64,000 nt of DNA, from the NCBI RefSeq assembly GCF_958304185.1, contig NZ_OY284433.1, positions 434,001-498,000 on the forward strand, written 5' to 3'. The translations under genes and the position numbers were made by a program. Each line of letters starts with the position of its first letter. The first letter of the stretch is position 1. The stretch comes from an uncultured Erythrobacter sp. Its GTDB lineage: Bacteria > Pseudomonadota > Alphaproteobacteria > Sphingomonadales > Sphingomonadaceae. Shown piece after piece: positions 35,601 through 45,225 of this stretch. The notes beneath the pieces were generated by a model. The model did no database searches. It was not told where the DNA came from and saw only the letters and a program-made list of their open reading frames with translations.

Positions 35601-37199
35601 ATGACCTACCAGAACACCATCACCCGGATGCAGGGCATCGTTACCGCGAACGGACCGAGTTGGGCCGCGATCGATCCCGAAAGCGCCGCGCGCATGGCGA
35701 TCCAGAACCGCTTCCCCAATGGGCTCGACATCGCCAAGTACACCGCCAAGATCATGCGCGCCGACATGGCCGCCTATGACGCCGACCCGGCGCAATACAC
35801 CCAGTCGCTGGGTTGCTGGCACGGCTTCATCGCGCAGCAGAAGCTGATCGCGATCAAGAAGCACTTCGGCACCACCAAGCAGCGTTACCTCTACCTTTCG
35901 GGCTGGATGGTTGCCGCGCTGCGCAGCGAGTTCGGCCCGCTGCCCGACCAGTCGATGCACGAAAAGACCTCGGTGCCCGCGCTGATCGAAGAGCTCTACA
36001 CTTTCCTCAAGCAGGCTGATGCCCGCGAACTCGGCATGATGTTCCGCGCGCTTGACGCCGCCCGCAAGGCCGGTGACGCCGTTGAAGCCAAGCGTATCGA
36101 GAACGCGATCGACAACTACGAAACCCACGTGGTTCCGATCATCGCCGATATCGACGCAGGCTTCGGCAATGCGGAAGCAACCTACCTGCTCGCCAAGAAG
36201 ATGATCGAAGCGGGCGCCTGCGCGCTGCAGATCGAAAACCAGGTCTCGGACGAAAAGCAGTGCGGCCACCAGGACGGCAAGGTCACCGTGCCGCACGAGG
36301 ATTTCCTCCAGAAGATCCGCGCTTGCCGCATGGCGTTCCTCGAAATGGGTCTCGACGACGGCGTCATTGTCGCCCGCACCGACTCGCTCGGCGCTGGCCT
36401 GACCAAGCAGATCGCGTTCTCGAAGGAGCCGGGCGATATGGGCGACCAGTACAACAGCTTCCTCGATGCCGAAGAAGTCGATCCGGCCAACATCACTAAT
36501 GGCCAGGTCTTCATCAGCCGCGACGGCAAGCTGCTTGCGCCCAAGCGTCTCCCCTCGAACCTCTATCAGTTCCGCGCCGGAACGGGTGTGGACCGCGTGG
36601 TGCTCGACTGCATCACCAGCCTCCAGAACGGTGCCGACCTGCTCTGGATCGAGACCGAGAAGCCCCATGTCGAGCAGATCGCCGAAATGGTCGACCGCAT
36701 CCGCGAAGTCGTGCCGAACGCCAAGCTGGTCTACAACAACTCGCCCAGCTTCAACTGGACGCTGAACTTCCGCCAGCAGGTGTTCGACGCGTGGGAAGCG
36801 GCGGGCAAGGACGTGTCGGCCTATGACCGTGCCAAGCTGATGAGTGTCGATTACGACGGCACCGAACTGGGCGCTGAAGCCGACGAAAAGATCCGCACCT
36901 TCCAGCGTGATGCCGCTGCGCGGGCCGGCATCTTCCACCACCTCATCACTCTGCCGACCTACCACACCGCCGCGCTCAGCACCGACAACCTCGCTCGCGA
37001 GTATTTCGGCGAGCAGGCGATGCTGGGCTACGTCAAGAACGTGCAGCGCGAGGAAATCCGTCAGGGCATCGCCTGTGTGAAGCACCAGAACATGTCGGGC
37101 AGCGACATTGGCGATGATCACAAGGAGTACTTCGCTGGTGAAGCCGCTCTGAAGGCGGGCGGCGCGCACAACACGATGAACCAGTTCGAGGCGGCATAA
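35601..37199 (+). CDS. aceA: Isocitrate lyase (large 531-residue class)
   Basis: Splits isocitrate into glyoxylate and succinate, opening the glyoxylate shunt for growth on acetate or fatty acids. Length is 532 residues, matching the longer Pseudomonas-type AceA rather than the 430-residue E. coli form. The active-site cysteine motif is KQCGH within VSDEKQCGHQDGKVTVPHED. Other sites are IADIDAGFGNAEATYLLAK and VARTDSLGAGLTK. The ATG at 35601 follows a CAGGAGA Shine-Dalgarno. The divergent ScfR-like regulator probably governs it. No malate synthase gene is in the window. Confidence 0.96.
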   Translation: MTYQNTITRMQGIVTANGPSWAAIDPESAARMAIQNRFPNGLDIAKYTAKIMRADMAAYDADPAQYTQSLGCWHGFIAQQKLIAIKKHFGTTKQRYLYLSGWMVAALRSEFGPLPDQSMHEKTSVPALIEELYTFLKQADARELGMMFRALDAARKAGDAVEAKRIENAIDNYETHVVPIIADIDAGFGNAEATYLLAKKMIEAGACALQIENQVSDEKQCGHQDGKVTVPHEDFLQKIRACRMAFLEMGLDDGVIVARTDSLGAGLTKQIAFSKEPGDMGDQYNSFLDAEEVDPANITNGQVFISRDGKLLAPKRLPSNLYQFRAGTGVDRVVLDCITSLQNGADLLWIETEKPHVEQIAEMVDRIREVVPNAKLVYNNSPSFNWTLNFRQQVFDAWEAAGKDVSAYDRAKLMSVDYDGTELGAEADEKIRTFQRDAAARAGIFHHLITLPTYHTAALSTDNLAREYFGEQAMLGYVKNVQREEIRQGIACVKHQNMSGSDIGDDHKEYFAGEAALKAGGAHNTMNQFEAA

Positions 37200-37216
37200 G
37201 CCGCCCGGGAGAGGAG

Positions 37217-37246
37217 CCGGAAGGTCGCGTTATTGTGGCCTTCCGG
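37217..37246 (+). terminator. Hairpin after aceA (weak terminator or attenuator)
   Basis: The perfect 8-bp stem CCGGAAGG/CCTTCCGG with a 14-base loop lies 18 bases after the aceA stop. It lacks a good T run, so it may be a stabilising hairpin or partial terminator. Confidence 0.5.
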
Positions 37247-37299
37247 TTGCCTGCAAAGCCGCCTAAGGGCGTGAGACCATCACCCCGAGGAGAGTGACG

Positions 37300-37479
37300 A
37301 TGACCGATACCGAAACCCCGAACCCCGAGCCGGCCCGCGCCCGCGCGCTGCTTTCGACTGCCGACATGAAGCTGCTGCGCCGCGCGCTGGAAAGCCATGC
37401 CCGCAACACCGAAGACCGTGAGGAGCTGGCCAAGATCAACGCTCTGCACCACCGCCTGGGCACTTACGTTCCTTCGTAA
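37300..37479 (+). CDS. Small conserved hypothetical protein after aceA
   Basis: A 59-residue protein with a polar, proline-rich first third. A predicted helical remainder includes LLSTADMKLLRRALESHARN. GAGGAG seven bases before the ATG at 37300 is a strong Shine-Dalgarno and favours this start over the GTG at 37294. The gene is flanked by hairpins on both sides. It has no recognisable domain. Its position 100 bases after aceA suggests co-expression. It is probably a real gene of unknown function. Confidence 0.68.
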   Translation: MTDTETPNPEPARARALLSTADMKLLRRALESHARNTEDREELAKINALHHRLGTYVPS

Positions 37480-37519
37480 GCCCGCACCCGTTTTACAGTT
37501 CTCCTGGGGAGGAGAAACG

Positions 37520-37565
37520 GCCGTCGGAATGCGCCCCAAAGGCGCGCTCCGGCGGCCGCCTTTGT
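37520..37565 (+). terminator. Rho-independent terminator after the small gene
   Basis: A 16-bp stem with a few mismatches, GCCGTCGGAATGCGCC against GGCGCGCTCCGGCGGC, has a CCAAA loop. It is followed after three bases by TTTGTT. It overlaps the end of the convergent M20 hydrolase gene. Confidence 0.65.
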
Positions 37566-38891
37566 TCAGGCGCCCTTCTTGGGCATCAGGTCGAGCGTCG
37601 CCGCCGTTAGCGCCTCGGTCGCGGTGGCGATCACCACTGGGGCATCGGGCGCCCAGAACGGGGAGTGGAGCGAAGGCAGCGTGATCTCGCCCTTCAGCGC
37701 CTTGGCCCATTCCTCGGCCCGCACGCCGCCGACCCAGAGGATCAGCGATTCCACATTCTCGCGGTCGGCGCGGTAGAACTGGCTGAAGTCCTCTCCGCCC
37801 ATCACAGCAGGCACTTCGAACACCCGGCCTTCGAAGCGCGGCTTGAGCCCTGCGACCACGCGCTGCGTCAGGGCAGGCGTGTTGTACGTTGCCGGAACGT
37901 AGGGGTCTGCGACCGTGACCTTGGGCATCTTGTCCTGAGGCATCCCGGCGGCAATCGCCTCGCCCCGCGCGATCCGGGCGATGCCTTCGAGCAATTGCTT
38001 GCGCGCCGCGTCGGAGTAGCTGCGCACCGTGATCTGGAGCCGGGCTTCATCGGGGATGATGTTGTGCTTCGATCCCGCCTGGAAGCTGCCAACCGTGACC
38101 ACCGCCGAATCGGTCGGGTTCAGCTCGCGGCTCACCAGCGTCTGCAAGCGCATCACGATGGCCGAGGCGAGCACCACCGGGTCCTTGGTCGTATGCGGAT
38201 AGGCTCCGTGCCCGCCCACCCCCGGTACCACGATGTCGACCGAGTCCACATTGGCGAGCGCGAAGCCATTGGCGTAGCCGATATGCCCCGCCGGAGCCTG
38301 CGCCGCGTCGTGGAAGGCGAGCACATAGTCGGGCTTGGGAAAGCGGGTGTAGAGCCCGTCGTCCAGCATCGCCTTGGCGCCTTCGCCGATCTCCTCGGCG
38401 GGCTGGAGGATCATCACCAGCGTGCCCGACCACTGATCGCGCCGGGCGACGAGCTGCTGGGCCGTACCGATCCACGCGGCCATGTGGGTATCGTGCCCGC
38501 AGGCGTGCATTACGCCGGTCTCGATCCCGGTCTGCGGCACAGCGCGACGCTTGGAAGCATAGGGAAGCCCGGTTTGCTCGATCACCGGCAGGCCGTCCAT
38601 GTCAGCGCGCAGCATCACGGTGGGGCCATCGCCGTTCTTCATCACCGCGACCACGCCGGTCTTGCCAACGCCTTCGGTCACCTCGAACCCCATCGCCCGA
38701 GCGCGGGCGGCGAGCTTCTTGGCGGTCTCGGCCTCCTGAAAGCTCAGTTCCGGGTTGGCGTGGAGGTCCTGATACAGCGCCACCAGCTCGGGCAAGTCCG
38801 CTCCCACGGCATCACGCAGGTCATCGGCCTGTGCTGGCACTGCCATCAGCGCCGCCGCGGCCACCCCTGCCCGAATCGCCTTGATCCGCAT
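37566..38891 (-). CDS. Secreted M20 family amidohydrolase/peptidase
   Basis: A 441-residue metal-dependent amidohydrolase of the M20D type (hippurate hydrolase/IAA-amino acid hydrolase relatives). The start MRIKAIRAGVAAAALMAV gives a Sec signal peptide ending near PAQA-DD, so the enzyme is periplasmic. Metal and catalytic motifs are RADMDGLPV, HACGHDTHMAAW, QPAEEIGEGAKAM and GGEDFSQFY. The dimerisation domain contains GVGGHGAYPHTTKDP. The likely substrate is an N-acyl amino acid, but it cannot be fixed. The 195 bases upstream (38892-39086) hold no clear gene. Confidence 0.9.
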   Translation of the reverse strand: MRIKAIRAGVAAAALMAVPAQADDLRDAVGADLPELVALYQDLHANPELSFQEAETAKKLAARARAMGFEVTEGVGKTGVVAVMKNGDGPTVMLRADMDGLPVIEQTGLPYASKRRAVPQTGIETGVMHACGHDTHMAAWIGTAQQLVARRDQWSGTLVMILQPAEEIGEGAKAMLDDGLYTRFPKPDYVLAFHDAAQAPAGHIGYANGFALANVDSVDIVVPGVGGHGAYPHTTKDPVVLASAIVMRLQTLVSRELNPTDSAVVTVGSFQAGSKHNIIPDEARLQITVRSYSDAARKQLLEGIARIARGEAIAAGMPQDKMPKVTVADPYVPATYNTPALTQRVVAGLKPRFEGRVFEVPAVMGGEDFSQFYRADRENVESLILWVGGVRAEEWAKALKGEITLPSLHSPFWAPDAPVVIATATEALTAATLDLMPKKGA

Positions 38892-39086
38892 CACGCTTGC
38901 CTTTCGTTCAGTTGCACGCGCCCTTTGGCCCGTGTTGGAGACACATGAGACACTGTCCAAGGAGAGAAAAACCGCCCCAACTTGAACGCCTCCGCCACAT
39001 GGTCAGACGTGGTCTCAGTAGAAGAGTGCAAGCTGTCATAACCCAAGCATGGCACAGCCGCCCCAGATTAGGAAAGCCCCCGGGGC

Positions 39087-40922
39087 CTAAAGCCCATACC
39101 ACACCACCAGCAGCACTGAGAGTACCGTCACCATCAACGCAACCAGCGGCACCCCGGCGCGCATGTAATCGCCGAATTCGTAGCCGCCTTCGGACATGAT
39201 CAGCAGGTTGGTCTGATAGGCAATCGGCGTGGCGAAGGAAAGGTTGCAGCCGAACAGCACCGCCAGCACCAGCGGTTCAGGCGGCAGTCCGAGCTGCATA
39301 GCGATGCTATACGCAATCGGTGTGCCGATAGTCGCGGCTGTCGCGTTCGAGGCGAAGTTCGTCAGGATCGTTACGAACAGCATGATGGCCGAAAGGACGA
39401 GAGCGGGAGGCAGGTAGGCGAGGCCGAGCGAGAGCGCCTGCCCCAGCCAATCCGCCGCCCCACTTTCGTCGATCACCCGGCCGATGGCGAGGCTTGCCGC
39501 GATCAACACGATCACCTTGGCCGACAGTGCGCGTCCGACCCGGTCGAACTTGACGCAGCCGGTCACGAACATCGCAATCGCACCCGCCAGCGCGGAAATC
39601 GCAATCGGCAGCTTGATCGGCGCATAGGTCATGCCGTCGAACCACGGCAGCCCAAGCGAGGCGGTGGCGATTGCGCCGAGCATGATCGCACCCGCCAGCA
39701 CCGCCTTGGAGCGGCGCGGCAATTCGCGCGCGCCTTCAAGCCGCAGCAACCCGTCGTTGCGGGCGAAGGCTTGCAAGTCCTCGTCAATCCCCATCACCAG
39801 CAGCACGTCGCCTTCGAGGATCCTGAGATCGCCAGCATCGGTGTAGCTATCCCGCTCACCCAGCAGGCGGTTGGGGCGGTGGATGCCGAGCACCGCCACG
39901 CCGTAGAGATCAGCAATTCCCGAACTGGCGAGCGTGCGCGCAACGAGGCGCGAATCCGCTGTCACGGTCATCTCGACCGCGACAATATCCTGACCCTGCG
40001 CCTTGGAAACGCGGCGGATACGCTCGACCACCCAGGACGGAGCAAGCTCGCCCTTGAGGGCGCGCGCGGCCTCCTCCAGCGCTTCGTGGGTGCCGGATAT
40101 GTGCAGGCGCTCGTCAGCGGCGAGCGGTCCAGACGGCGCGTCATGGAATGTGATCCCGTCGGGCAGATTGCCGCGCGCGGCGGATAGATCGCCGCCGGCC
40201 AACATACTGCTGGCCCCGACCCGCAGGTGGGTGTGAAAGGTGCGCCGCGCATTGTCCGGCACGACACTGTTGTCGCGCAGCATCCGCGGCATCACCAGCC
40301 ACAGATAGGGAATCGCCACAAGGCCAGCCATCAGCACGATCGGCGTGAACTGGAACACGCCGATGGGTGCCATCCCGAGATCATCGGCAATGGTGACGAC
40401 AAGGATGTTGGTCGAGGTACCGATAGTGGTTGCCATGCCGCCGAGCAGCACCGCCGTGTTGACCGGCATCAGGATCTTTGAAGACGCCATCAGCCCCTTG
40501 GCCGCGATCCCCACGATGATCGGGATCAGCAGCACCATCACCGGCGTATCATTGACGAACATCGACATGGTGAAGGCCAGCAGCAAAGCCGTCAGCAGGC
40601 CAAGTTGCGGGCTGAGCCGGAACACGGTCTCCAGCAGCCGGGCGAACGGTTCGAGCGCGCCCGTCACCACCAGCCCGCGCCCCATGATCATAAGCGCGCA
40701 AATCGTGATCAGCGCTGAATGGCCGAACCCGCCAAACGCAATCGCCAGACCGTCAGTCGGCTTGGTGCCCTCGAGCGGCGCAAAGTAGAGACCCACCCCG
40801 ATCACCGCGATGGTGACGAGCGAGATGATCTCCTCAGGGTAACGTCCCCGGGCAAAGCCGATAAACATGGCGATGGTCACCGCCATTGCCGCTATCGCGT
40901 GATAGGATGGAGCTTCCAGCAT
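39087..40922 (-). CDS. SLC13 family permease with TrkA_C domains
   Basis: A 611-residue inner-membrane transporter of the divalent anion/sodium symporter superfamily. Two membrane halves flank a central soluble part of about 180 residues (205-390). That part holds two TrkA_C/RCK-like domains, seen in ALKGELAPSWVVERIRR and LRILEGDVLLVMGIDEDL. The transport core has FVNDTPVMVLLIPI and TNFASNATAATIGTPIA, the paired N-x-T/S sites for sodium and substrate. Relatives carry sulfate, dicarboxylates or other anions. It is divergent from the DUF4173 gene. Confidence 0.88.
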   Translation of the reverse strand: MLEAPSYHAIAAMAVTIAMFIGFARGRYPEEIISLVTIAVIGVGLYFAPLEGTKPTDGLAIAFGGFGHSALITICALMIMGRGLVVTGALEPFARLLETVFRLSPQLGLLTALLLAFTMSMFVNDTPVMVLLIPIIVGIAAKGLMASSKILMPVNTAVLLGGMATTIGTSTNILVVTIADDLGMAPIGVFQFTPIVLMAGLVAIPYLWLVMPRMLRDNSVVPDNARRTFHTHLRVGASSMLAGGDLSAARGNLPDGITFHDAPSGPLAADERLHISGTHEALEEAARALKGELAPSWVVERIRRVSKAQGQDIVAVEMTVTADSRLVARTLASSGIADLYGVAVLGIHRPNRLLGERDSYTDAGDLRILEGDVLLVMGIDEDLQAFARNDGLLRLEGARELPRRSKAVLAGAIMLGAIATASLGLPWFDGMTYAPIKLPIAISALAGAIAMFVTGCVKFDRVGRALSAKVIVLIAASLAIGRVIDESGAADWLGQALSLGLAYLPPALVLSAIMLFVTILTNFASNATAATIGTPIAYSIAMQLGLPPEPLVLAVLFGCNLSFATPIAYQTNLLIMSEGGYEFGDYMRAGVPLVALMVTVLSVLLVVWYGL

Positions 40923-41107
40923 GGCGTTGCCTTAAGGGCTAGCCAATCGGCTGGGTGCCGGGCAAGCGGTTTATGATTGCAGCGGCGTTGCGGTGCCTGT
41001 CGCTCTGCACCAAATCTGCACGACAAGCGCGCTGCATCAGCACAGCCTCCACCGCCTTCGCACCATCCCATGTTGGCAAGACCCCGTCAAACAGACGGAG
41101 AAATTGC

Positions 41108-42670
41108 ATGACTGGTGCTCTGACAATACCCTCTTGGTCCCGCTACAGTTTCGCGCTGAAGCTGGGCGGCGCGCTGGCCCTACTCGCCGCTGCCGATGTG
41201 CTGCTTTACGGATTTGGCGGAGGATCGGTCATCGGCCTGTTCGCGCTGATCTGGCTGGCGGTTATGGTGCTGGTGCGGCCTGCGGTGCGCAATGCAAGCG
41301 GAGGTGGGGTTGCCATCCTTTGCGGGGCGGTGTTCTCAGCGAGCCTCATCCTTGATCCCGGCCCTTTGGCAGCCTTACTGTTCTTGATTGCTATCGGCAC
41401 CGTCGCGCTGCTTCCTCGCCACGTGTTTGACCATGCGGGGCTGTGGTTCTTGCGGCTGACGACGCTGGGAGTGGGAGCGCCATTCTGGCCAATTGCAGAT
41501 GCATGGCGGCTCGCCAGCATGTCCGGACACCGAGGATCGGTCGGCAAGTCCATTCTGCTGAACATCGCATTGCCGCTGATTGGTGGCGCGCTGTTCCTCA
41601 GCCTGTTTGCCAGCGCCAATCCCGTGCTCGGCAATGCGTTTGCGGCGATTGAATTGCCGGATTTCACCACGCTTATCGGCCACGCGCTGCTGCTTTGTGT
41701 GACGCTCGTCTTCGTCTGGCCGACCTTGCGCCCACGCGCCCTGCGCTTTGCCAGCGAGCGGCAAGCATGGTTGCCACAAATGCCCGATCCTTCGGTGACG
41801 ATGATGCTGGTCACGCTGGTGGTGTTCAACGCGGTGTTCGCGCTGGAAAACGGCCTCGATATCGTGTTCCTGTGGAGCGGCGCTGCGCTGCCCGATGGCA
41901 TCACGCTGGCCGATTATGCGCACCGCGGTGCCTATACCCTGATCGCCACCGCGCTGCTCGCCGGGCTGTTCGTGCTGGTTGCATTGCGACCGGGTTCACC
42001 CTCGGCCCAGACCCCGATTATCCGCCGCCTGCTGCTGGTATGGGTCGCGCAGAACCTCTTGCTGGTCGCCTCCAGCATCCTGCGCTTGCTCGACTACATT
42101 GATGCCTATTCGCTGACCGAATTGCGGATCGCAGCGCTTGTGTGGATGGTGCTGGTGGCGACCGGCCTCGTGCTGATTTGCTGGCGCTTTTTCCACGGGC
42201 AGTCCGCGGCGTGGCTGATCAATGCCAACGCGCTGGCCGCCGGGATCGTGCTGAGCGGTTCGGCGATGGCCGATTACGGCGCAATCGCGGCGCGGTGGAA
42301 TGTCGATCACCTGCGCGATCCGTCGCGGCTCGACCTATGCTATCTGGAGCGGCTGGAAAGTTCAGCGCTGATCCCGCTGCTCGAATTGCGGGACGCGCCG
42401 GTGGGCAACGGGCTGCGCGATCAGGCCACCTATCTGAGCGCCGTGGCCTATCGCAGGCTTGGAGAAAGCCAGAGCGATTGGCAAAGCTGGACCTTGCGCG
42501 GCGCCCTGCGGCTCGCCGAGGCTGAAGCACTGCTAGCGAATGACGCACGCAAGCCGATGCCCGCGCCCAATGGCCGGATGTGCGGGGGTGAGATCCTCCC
42601 GCTCCCTGCACCGCCGATTGCGCCGCCTCCGCCGCCAACTGCAACATTGACGCCGGGAGAAAAGCCGTGA
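41108..42670 (+). CDS. DUF4173 multi-pass membrane protein
   Basis: A 520-residue protein with about ten to twelve hydrophobic helices and a soluble C-terminal tail of roughly 110 residues ending in a proline run. The pattern LADYAHRGAYTLIATALLAG and the following helices match DUF4173. No function is known for the family. The ATG at 41108 has a GGAGAA Shine-Dalgarno; the frame further upstream lacks membrane or family character. Its stop codon overlaps the GTG start of the response regulator gene (GTGA), so the three downstream genes appear to form one unit. Confidence 0.8.
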   Translation: MTGALTIPSWSRYSFALKLGGALALLAAADVLLYGFGGGSVIGLFALIWLAVMVLVRPAVRNASGGGVAILCGAVFSASLILDPGPLAALLFLIAIGTVALLPRHVFDHAGLWFLRLTTLGVGAPFWPIADAWRLASMSGHRGSVGKSILLNIALPLIGGALFLSLFASANPVLGNAFAAIELPDFTTLIGHALLLCVTLVFVWPTLRPRALRFASERQAWLPQMPDPSVTMMLVTLVVFNAVFALENGLDIVFLWSGAALPDGITLADYAHRGAYTLIATALLAGLFVLVALRPGSPSAQTPIIRRLLLVWVAQNLLLVASSILRLLDYIDAYSLTELRIAALVWMVLVATGLVLICWRFFHGQSAAWLINANALAAGIVLSGSAMADYGAIAARWNVDHLRDPSRLDLCYLERLESSALIPLLELRDAPVGNGLRDQATYLSAVAYRRLGESQSDWQSWTLRGALRLAEAEALLANDARKPMPAPNGRMCGGEILPLPAPPIAPPPPPTATLTPGEKP

Positions 42671-43389
42671 TCTTGCATCCCATGCCGCGCTCGATCCTTG
42701 TCGTCGATGACGATCCCCACATCCGCCAGCTGCTGGTCTTCGCGCTGGGCAAGGCGGGCCTCGCCACGCTTGAGGCCGGCGATGGCGAGGAAGCGGTGGC
42801 GATCATCACCGCGCTGAAGCCCGATCTGGTGATCCTCGACATCAATATGCCGCGTATGGACGGGCTGGAGGTGTGCCGAAGGGTGCGGGCGAGCAGCGCA
42901 GTGCCGATCCTGTTCCTGTCATCACGCGATGACGAAATTGACCGGGTGCTGGGGATTGAGCTTGGGGCTGACGATTATGTGGTCAAGCCGTTCTCCCCGC
43001 GCGAGGTGGTCGCCCGGACGCAAGCGATCTTGAGGCGCGCGGGCAGCCCAGCACCAGAGGAGAAGCCCAGCGCTTCAATCATCACGCATAATTGTCTGAC
43101 GCTCGATTGCGAAAGCTGGCGCGCCAGTTGGGATGGGCAGGACGTGCCGCTGACCGTGACCGAGTTCACGACACTGCGGACGCTGGCGGCGCGGCCCGGC
43201 AAGGTGTTCAGCCGCGATGCGATCATCGACCAACTGCACGGCCCCGGCTTTGCTGTCACCGATCGCACGATCGACAGCCACATCCGCAATGTCAGGTCAA
43301 AGTTTGCCGCGGTTGGCGCCGACGGGCTGATCGAAACGCGCGCCGGCATCGGCTATGCGCTCGGCCCCTGCACCCGCGCGGGCGGCTGA
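42667..43389 (+). CDS. OmpR-family response regulator
   Basis: A 240-residue two-component transcription factor. The receiver domain has ILVVDDDPHIRQLL, the phospho-acceptor aspartate in LVILDINMPRMDG (about residue 58) and the lysine in DDYVVKPFSPREV. The winged-helix domain follows, with TVTEFTTLRTLAARPGKVFS and RTIDSHIRNVRSKF. Translation begins at a GTG overlapping the DUF4173 stop. The kinase gene follows after 9 bases. Target genes are unknown; the coupled membrane protein is the obvious candidate partner or target. Confidence 0.92.
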   Translation: MILHPMPRSILVVDDDPHIRQLLVFALGKAGLATLEAGDGEEAVAIITALKPDLVILDINMPRMDGLEVCRRVRASSAVPILFLSSRDDEIDRVLGIELGADDYVVKPFSPREVVARTQAILRRAGSPAPEEKPSASIITHNCLTLDCESWRASWDGQDVPLTVTEFTTLRTLAARPGKVFSRDAIIDQLHGPGFAVTDRTIDSHIRNVRSKFAAVGADGLIETRAGIGYALGPCTRAGG

Positions 43390-43398
43390 GGGCAAGGC

Positions 43399-44961
43399 GT
43401 GATCCGTGCGGTCAAGGAATGGCTCAAAGCCCGCTGGCCGCGGCTCAGGCTGCGCACCATCGTGTTCGCCACCCTGTTCACGGTCGCCGCCCTGCCCGGC
43501 ATCGCGGCGATGTTCCTGCGGGTCTACGAGAACACGTTGGTGCGCCAGACCGAAGCGGAGCTGGTCGCGCAAGGGGCCGCGCTGGCCTCAGTGGCGGCAG
43601 CTCAATGGCCGGGTGCGGCCGTCACCATGCCCGACCCGCAGCACTTCCGGCCCGAACCGCCGACCATCGATCTCAGCAGCAGCGACATCCTTGCCGAGCG
43701 CCCTGTGCCGCAGCCCAGCGGTTCGGCGCCTGATGCCGATGCCGCTGCTGTCTGGAGCACGCTCGCGCCGGTCGCAGCGCGCACGCGGCAGGTCACGTTG
43801 TCCTCGATCCTGCTGCTCGACCGGCATGGCCTGATCGCCTCGGGACCCAGCGGACAAAGCCACGCCGCTCTCCCCGAAGTTACCGCCGCACTCGCGGGCC
43901 GTCCCGAAACCGTGCTGCGCCGCAATGGCGATTACCGCGCCACCTACCAGTTCGAATGGCTGTCCCGCGCGGCGGCGGTGCGGGTGCATCATGCGCGCCC
44001 GATCATCGTCAATGGCCGCGTGGTCGGCGTGTTGTTGCTGTCCCGCTCAGCCCGCAGCCTATTCAAGGGGCTCTATGCCGATCGCGGCAAGATCCTGCTC
44101 GGCATTGCGGCGATCTTCATGCTCCTGCTTGTGCTGAGCAGCGTGTTGTCACGTGGCATTGTGCGTCCGGTCGAAGCGCTGGCACGCGCGAGCCGGGCGC
44201 TCGCCTTGGGACGGCAGGACTTCCCCGAACCGCCCCGCACCGCCGCCGCCGAGATACAGGACCTCTACGCCGATTTCGCCCGCATGGCCGAAGCGATCGA
44301 GCGGCGCTCGCGATATCTGCGCGACTTCGCCCACGCGGTCAGCCACGAGTTCAAGACCCCCCTGTCAGGCATTCGCGGCACGCTGGAGATCCTCGGCGAT
44401 CATGGCGACAGCATGGTCCCCGATGAACGCCGCCGCTTCCTCGCCAATGCCGATGCCGATGCGGCGCGGCTGACGATGCTTTCGACCCGCCTGCTGGAAC
44501 TCGCCCGCGCCGACCTCAGCGCAAACGATCCCGCCGGACGCGCAGACCTTGCGGCAATCCTCAACCGGCTCGTGGATGCCTATCAGGCTGACGGGTTTGC
44601 TGTAACGGCCATTCTGCCGGAGGGCCTGCCGCCCCTCGCCATCCGCGACGCATCGCTCGAAGCCATAGTCAGCGCGCTGATCGACAACAGCCGCCAAGCC
44701 GGGGCAAGCCGGGTCAGTTTCACCGCCGATCAAGGGGCAGGCGCCGTTCGGATCACGGTCGCGGACAATGGCCCCGGCATTGCCGAAGCCGATCGCGTCC
44801 GCATCTTCGAGCCGTTCTTTACGACGCGGCGCGCCAGCGGCGGGAGCGGCCTAGGGCTGCCGATCATCAAATCGCTCATCGAGGCGGCAGGTGGGTCGCT
44901 GGCACTGACGCAAAGCGAAAGCGGTGCGGCATTTGAGCTTGAGCTGCCGCTGGCCAAGTAG
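43399..44961 (+). CDS. HAMP-containing sensor histidine kinase
   Basis: A 520-residue inner-membrane kinase. A first membrane segment (about 18-40) and a second (about 230-252, ILLGIAAIFMLLLVLSSVLS) enclose a periplasmic sensor domain of about 190 residues without a recognised fold. A HAMP domain (VRPVEALARASRALALG) follows, then HisKA with AVSHEFKTPLSGIRG and HATPase with DNGPGIAEADRV and GGSGLGLPIIKSLI. It follows its response regulator by 9 bases and begins at a GTG. The signal sensed is unknown. Confidence 0.9.
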   Translation: MIRAVKEWLKARWPRLRLRTIVFATLFTVAALPGIAAMFLRVYENTLVRQTEAELVAQGAALASVAAAQWPGAAVTMPDPQHFRPEPPTIDLSSSDILAERPVPQPSGSAPDADAAAVWSTLAPVAARTRQVTLSSILLLDRHGLIASGPSGQSHAALPEVTAALAGRPETVLRRNGDYRATYQFEWLSRAAAVRVHHARPIIVNGRVVGVLLLSRSARSLFKGLYADRGKILLGIAAIFMLLLVLSSVLSRGIVRPVEALARASRALALGRQDFPEPPRTAAAEIQDLYADFARMAEAIERRSRYLRDFAHAVSHEFKTPLSGIRGTLEILGDHGDSMVPDERRRFLANADADAARLTMLSTRLLELARADLSANDPAGRADLAAILNRLVDAYQADGFAVTAILPEGLPPLAIRDASLEAIVSALIDNSRQAGASRVSFTADQGAGAVRITVADNGPGIAEADRVRIFEPFFTTRRASGGSGLGLPIIKSLIEAAGGSLALTQSESGAAFELELPLAK

Positions 44962-45086
44962 GCTGCATAGCAAGCCGAGCTAATCCCGCCGTACCGCGCC
45001 CAGTCAAGCACCTGCCAGCGGCTTGGCGGAGGGCCTGCTGGGAGTGCTAAAGACGCTCTATCGGTAAAACCGGGAAAATGCCGGAA

Positions 45087-45171
45087 TGGTGCCCCTGGCC
45101 AGACTCGAACTGGCACTTCTTTCGAAACTCGATTTTGAGTCGAGCGCGTCTACCAATTCCACCACAGGGGC
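45087..45171 (-). tRNA. tRNA-Leu (anticodon CAA)
   Basis: Acceptor strand GCCCCTG, anticodon loop CTCAAAA with CAA, a long variable arm (about TTTCGAAAGAAGT) and T-arm CCAGTTCGAGTCTGG give a typical class II leucine tRNA. CCA is encoded. Confidence 0.97.
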
Positions 45172-45190
45172 TCCCAGAGCGGATGCGGCG

Positions 45191-45219
45191 CTGTTAGCGT
45201 TGCACCCGCGCCAAGGCAA
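45191..45219 (-). promoter_or_regulatory. Putative promoter of tRNA-Leu
   Basis: On the minus strand TTGCCT and TAACAG are spaced 17 bases apart. The -10 ends about 20 bases before the mature tRNA. Confidence 0.45.
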
Positions 45220-45225
45220 CAGTCT

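Noticed and set aside
39030-39086. A terminator for the SLC13 permease gene
   Set aside because: The GGCCCC/GGGGGC inversion is too short, lacks a loop and has no clear T run on the minus strand.
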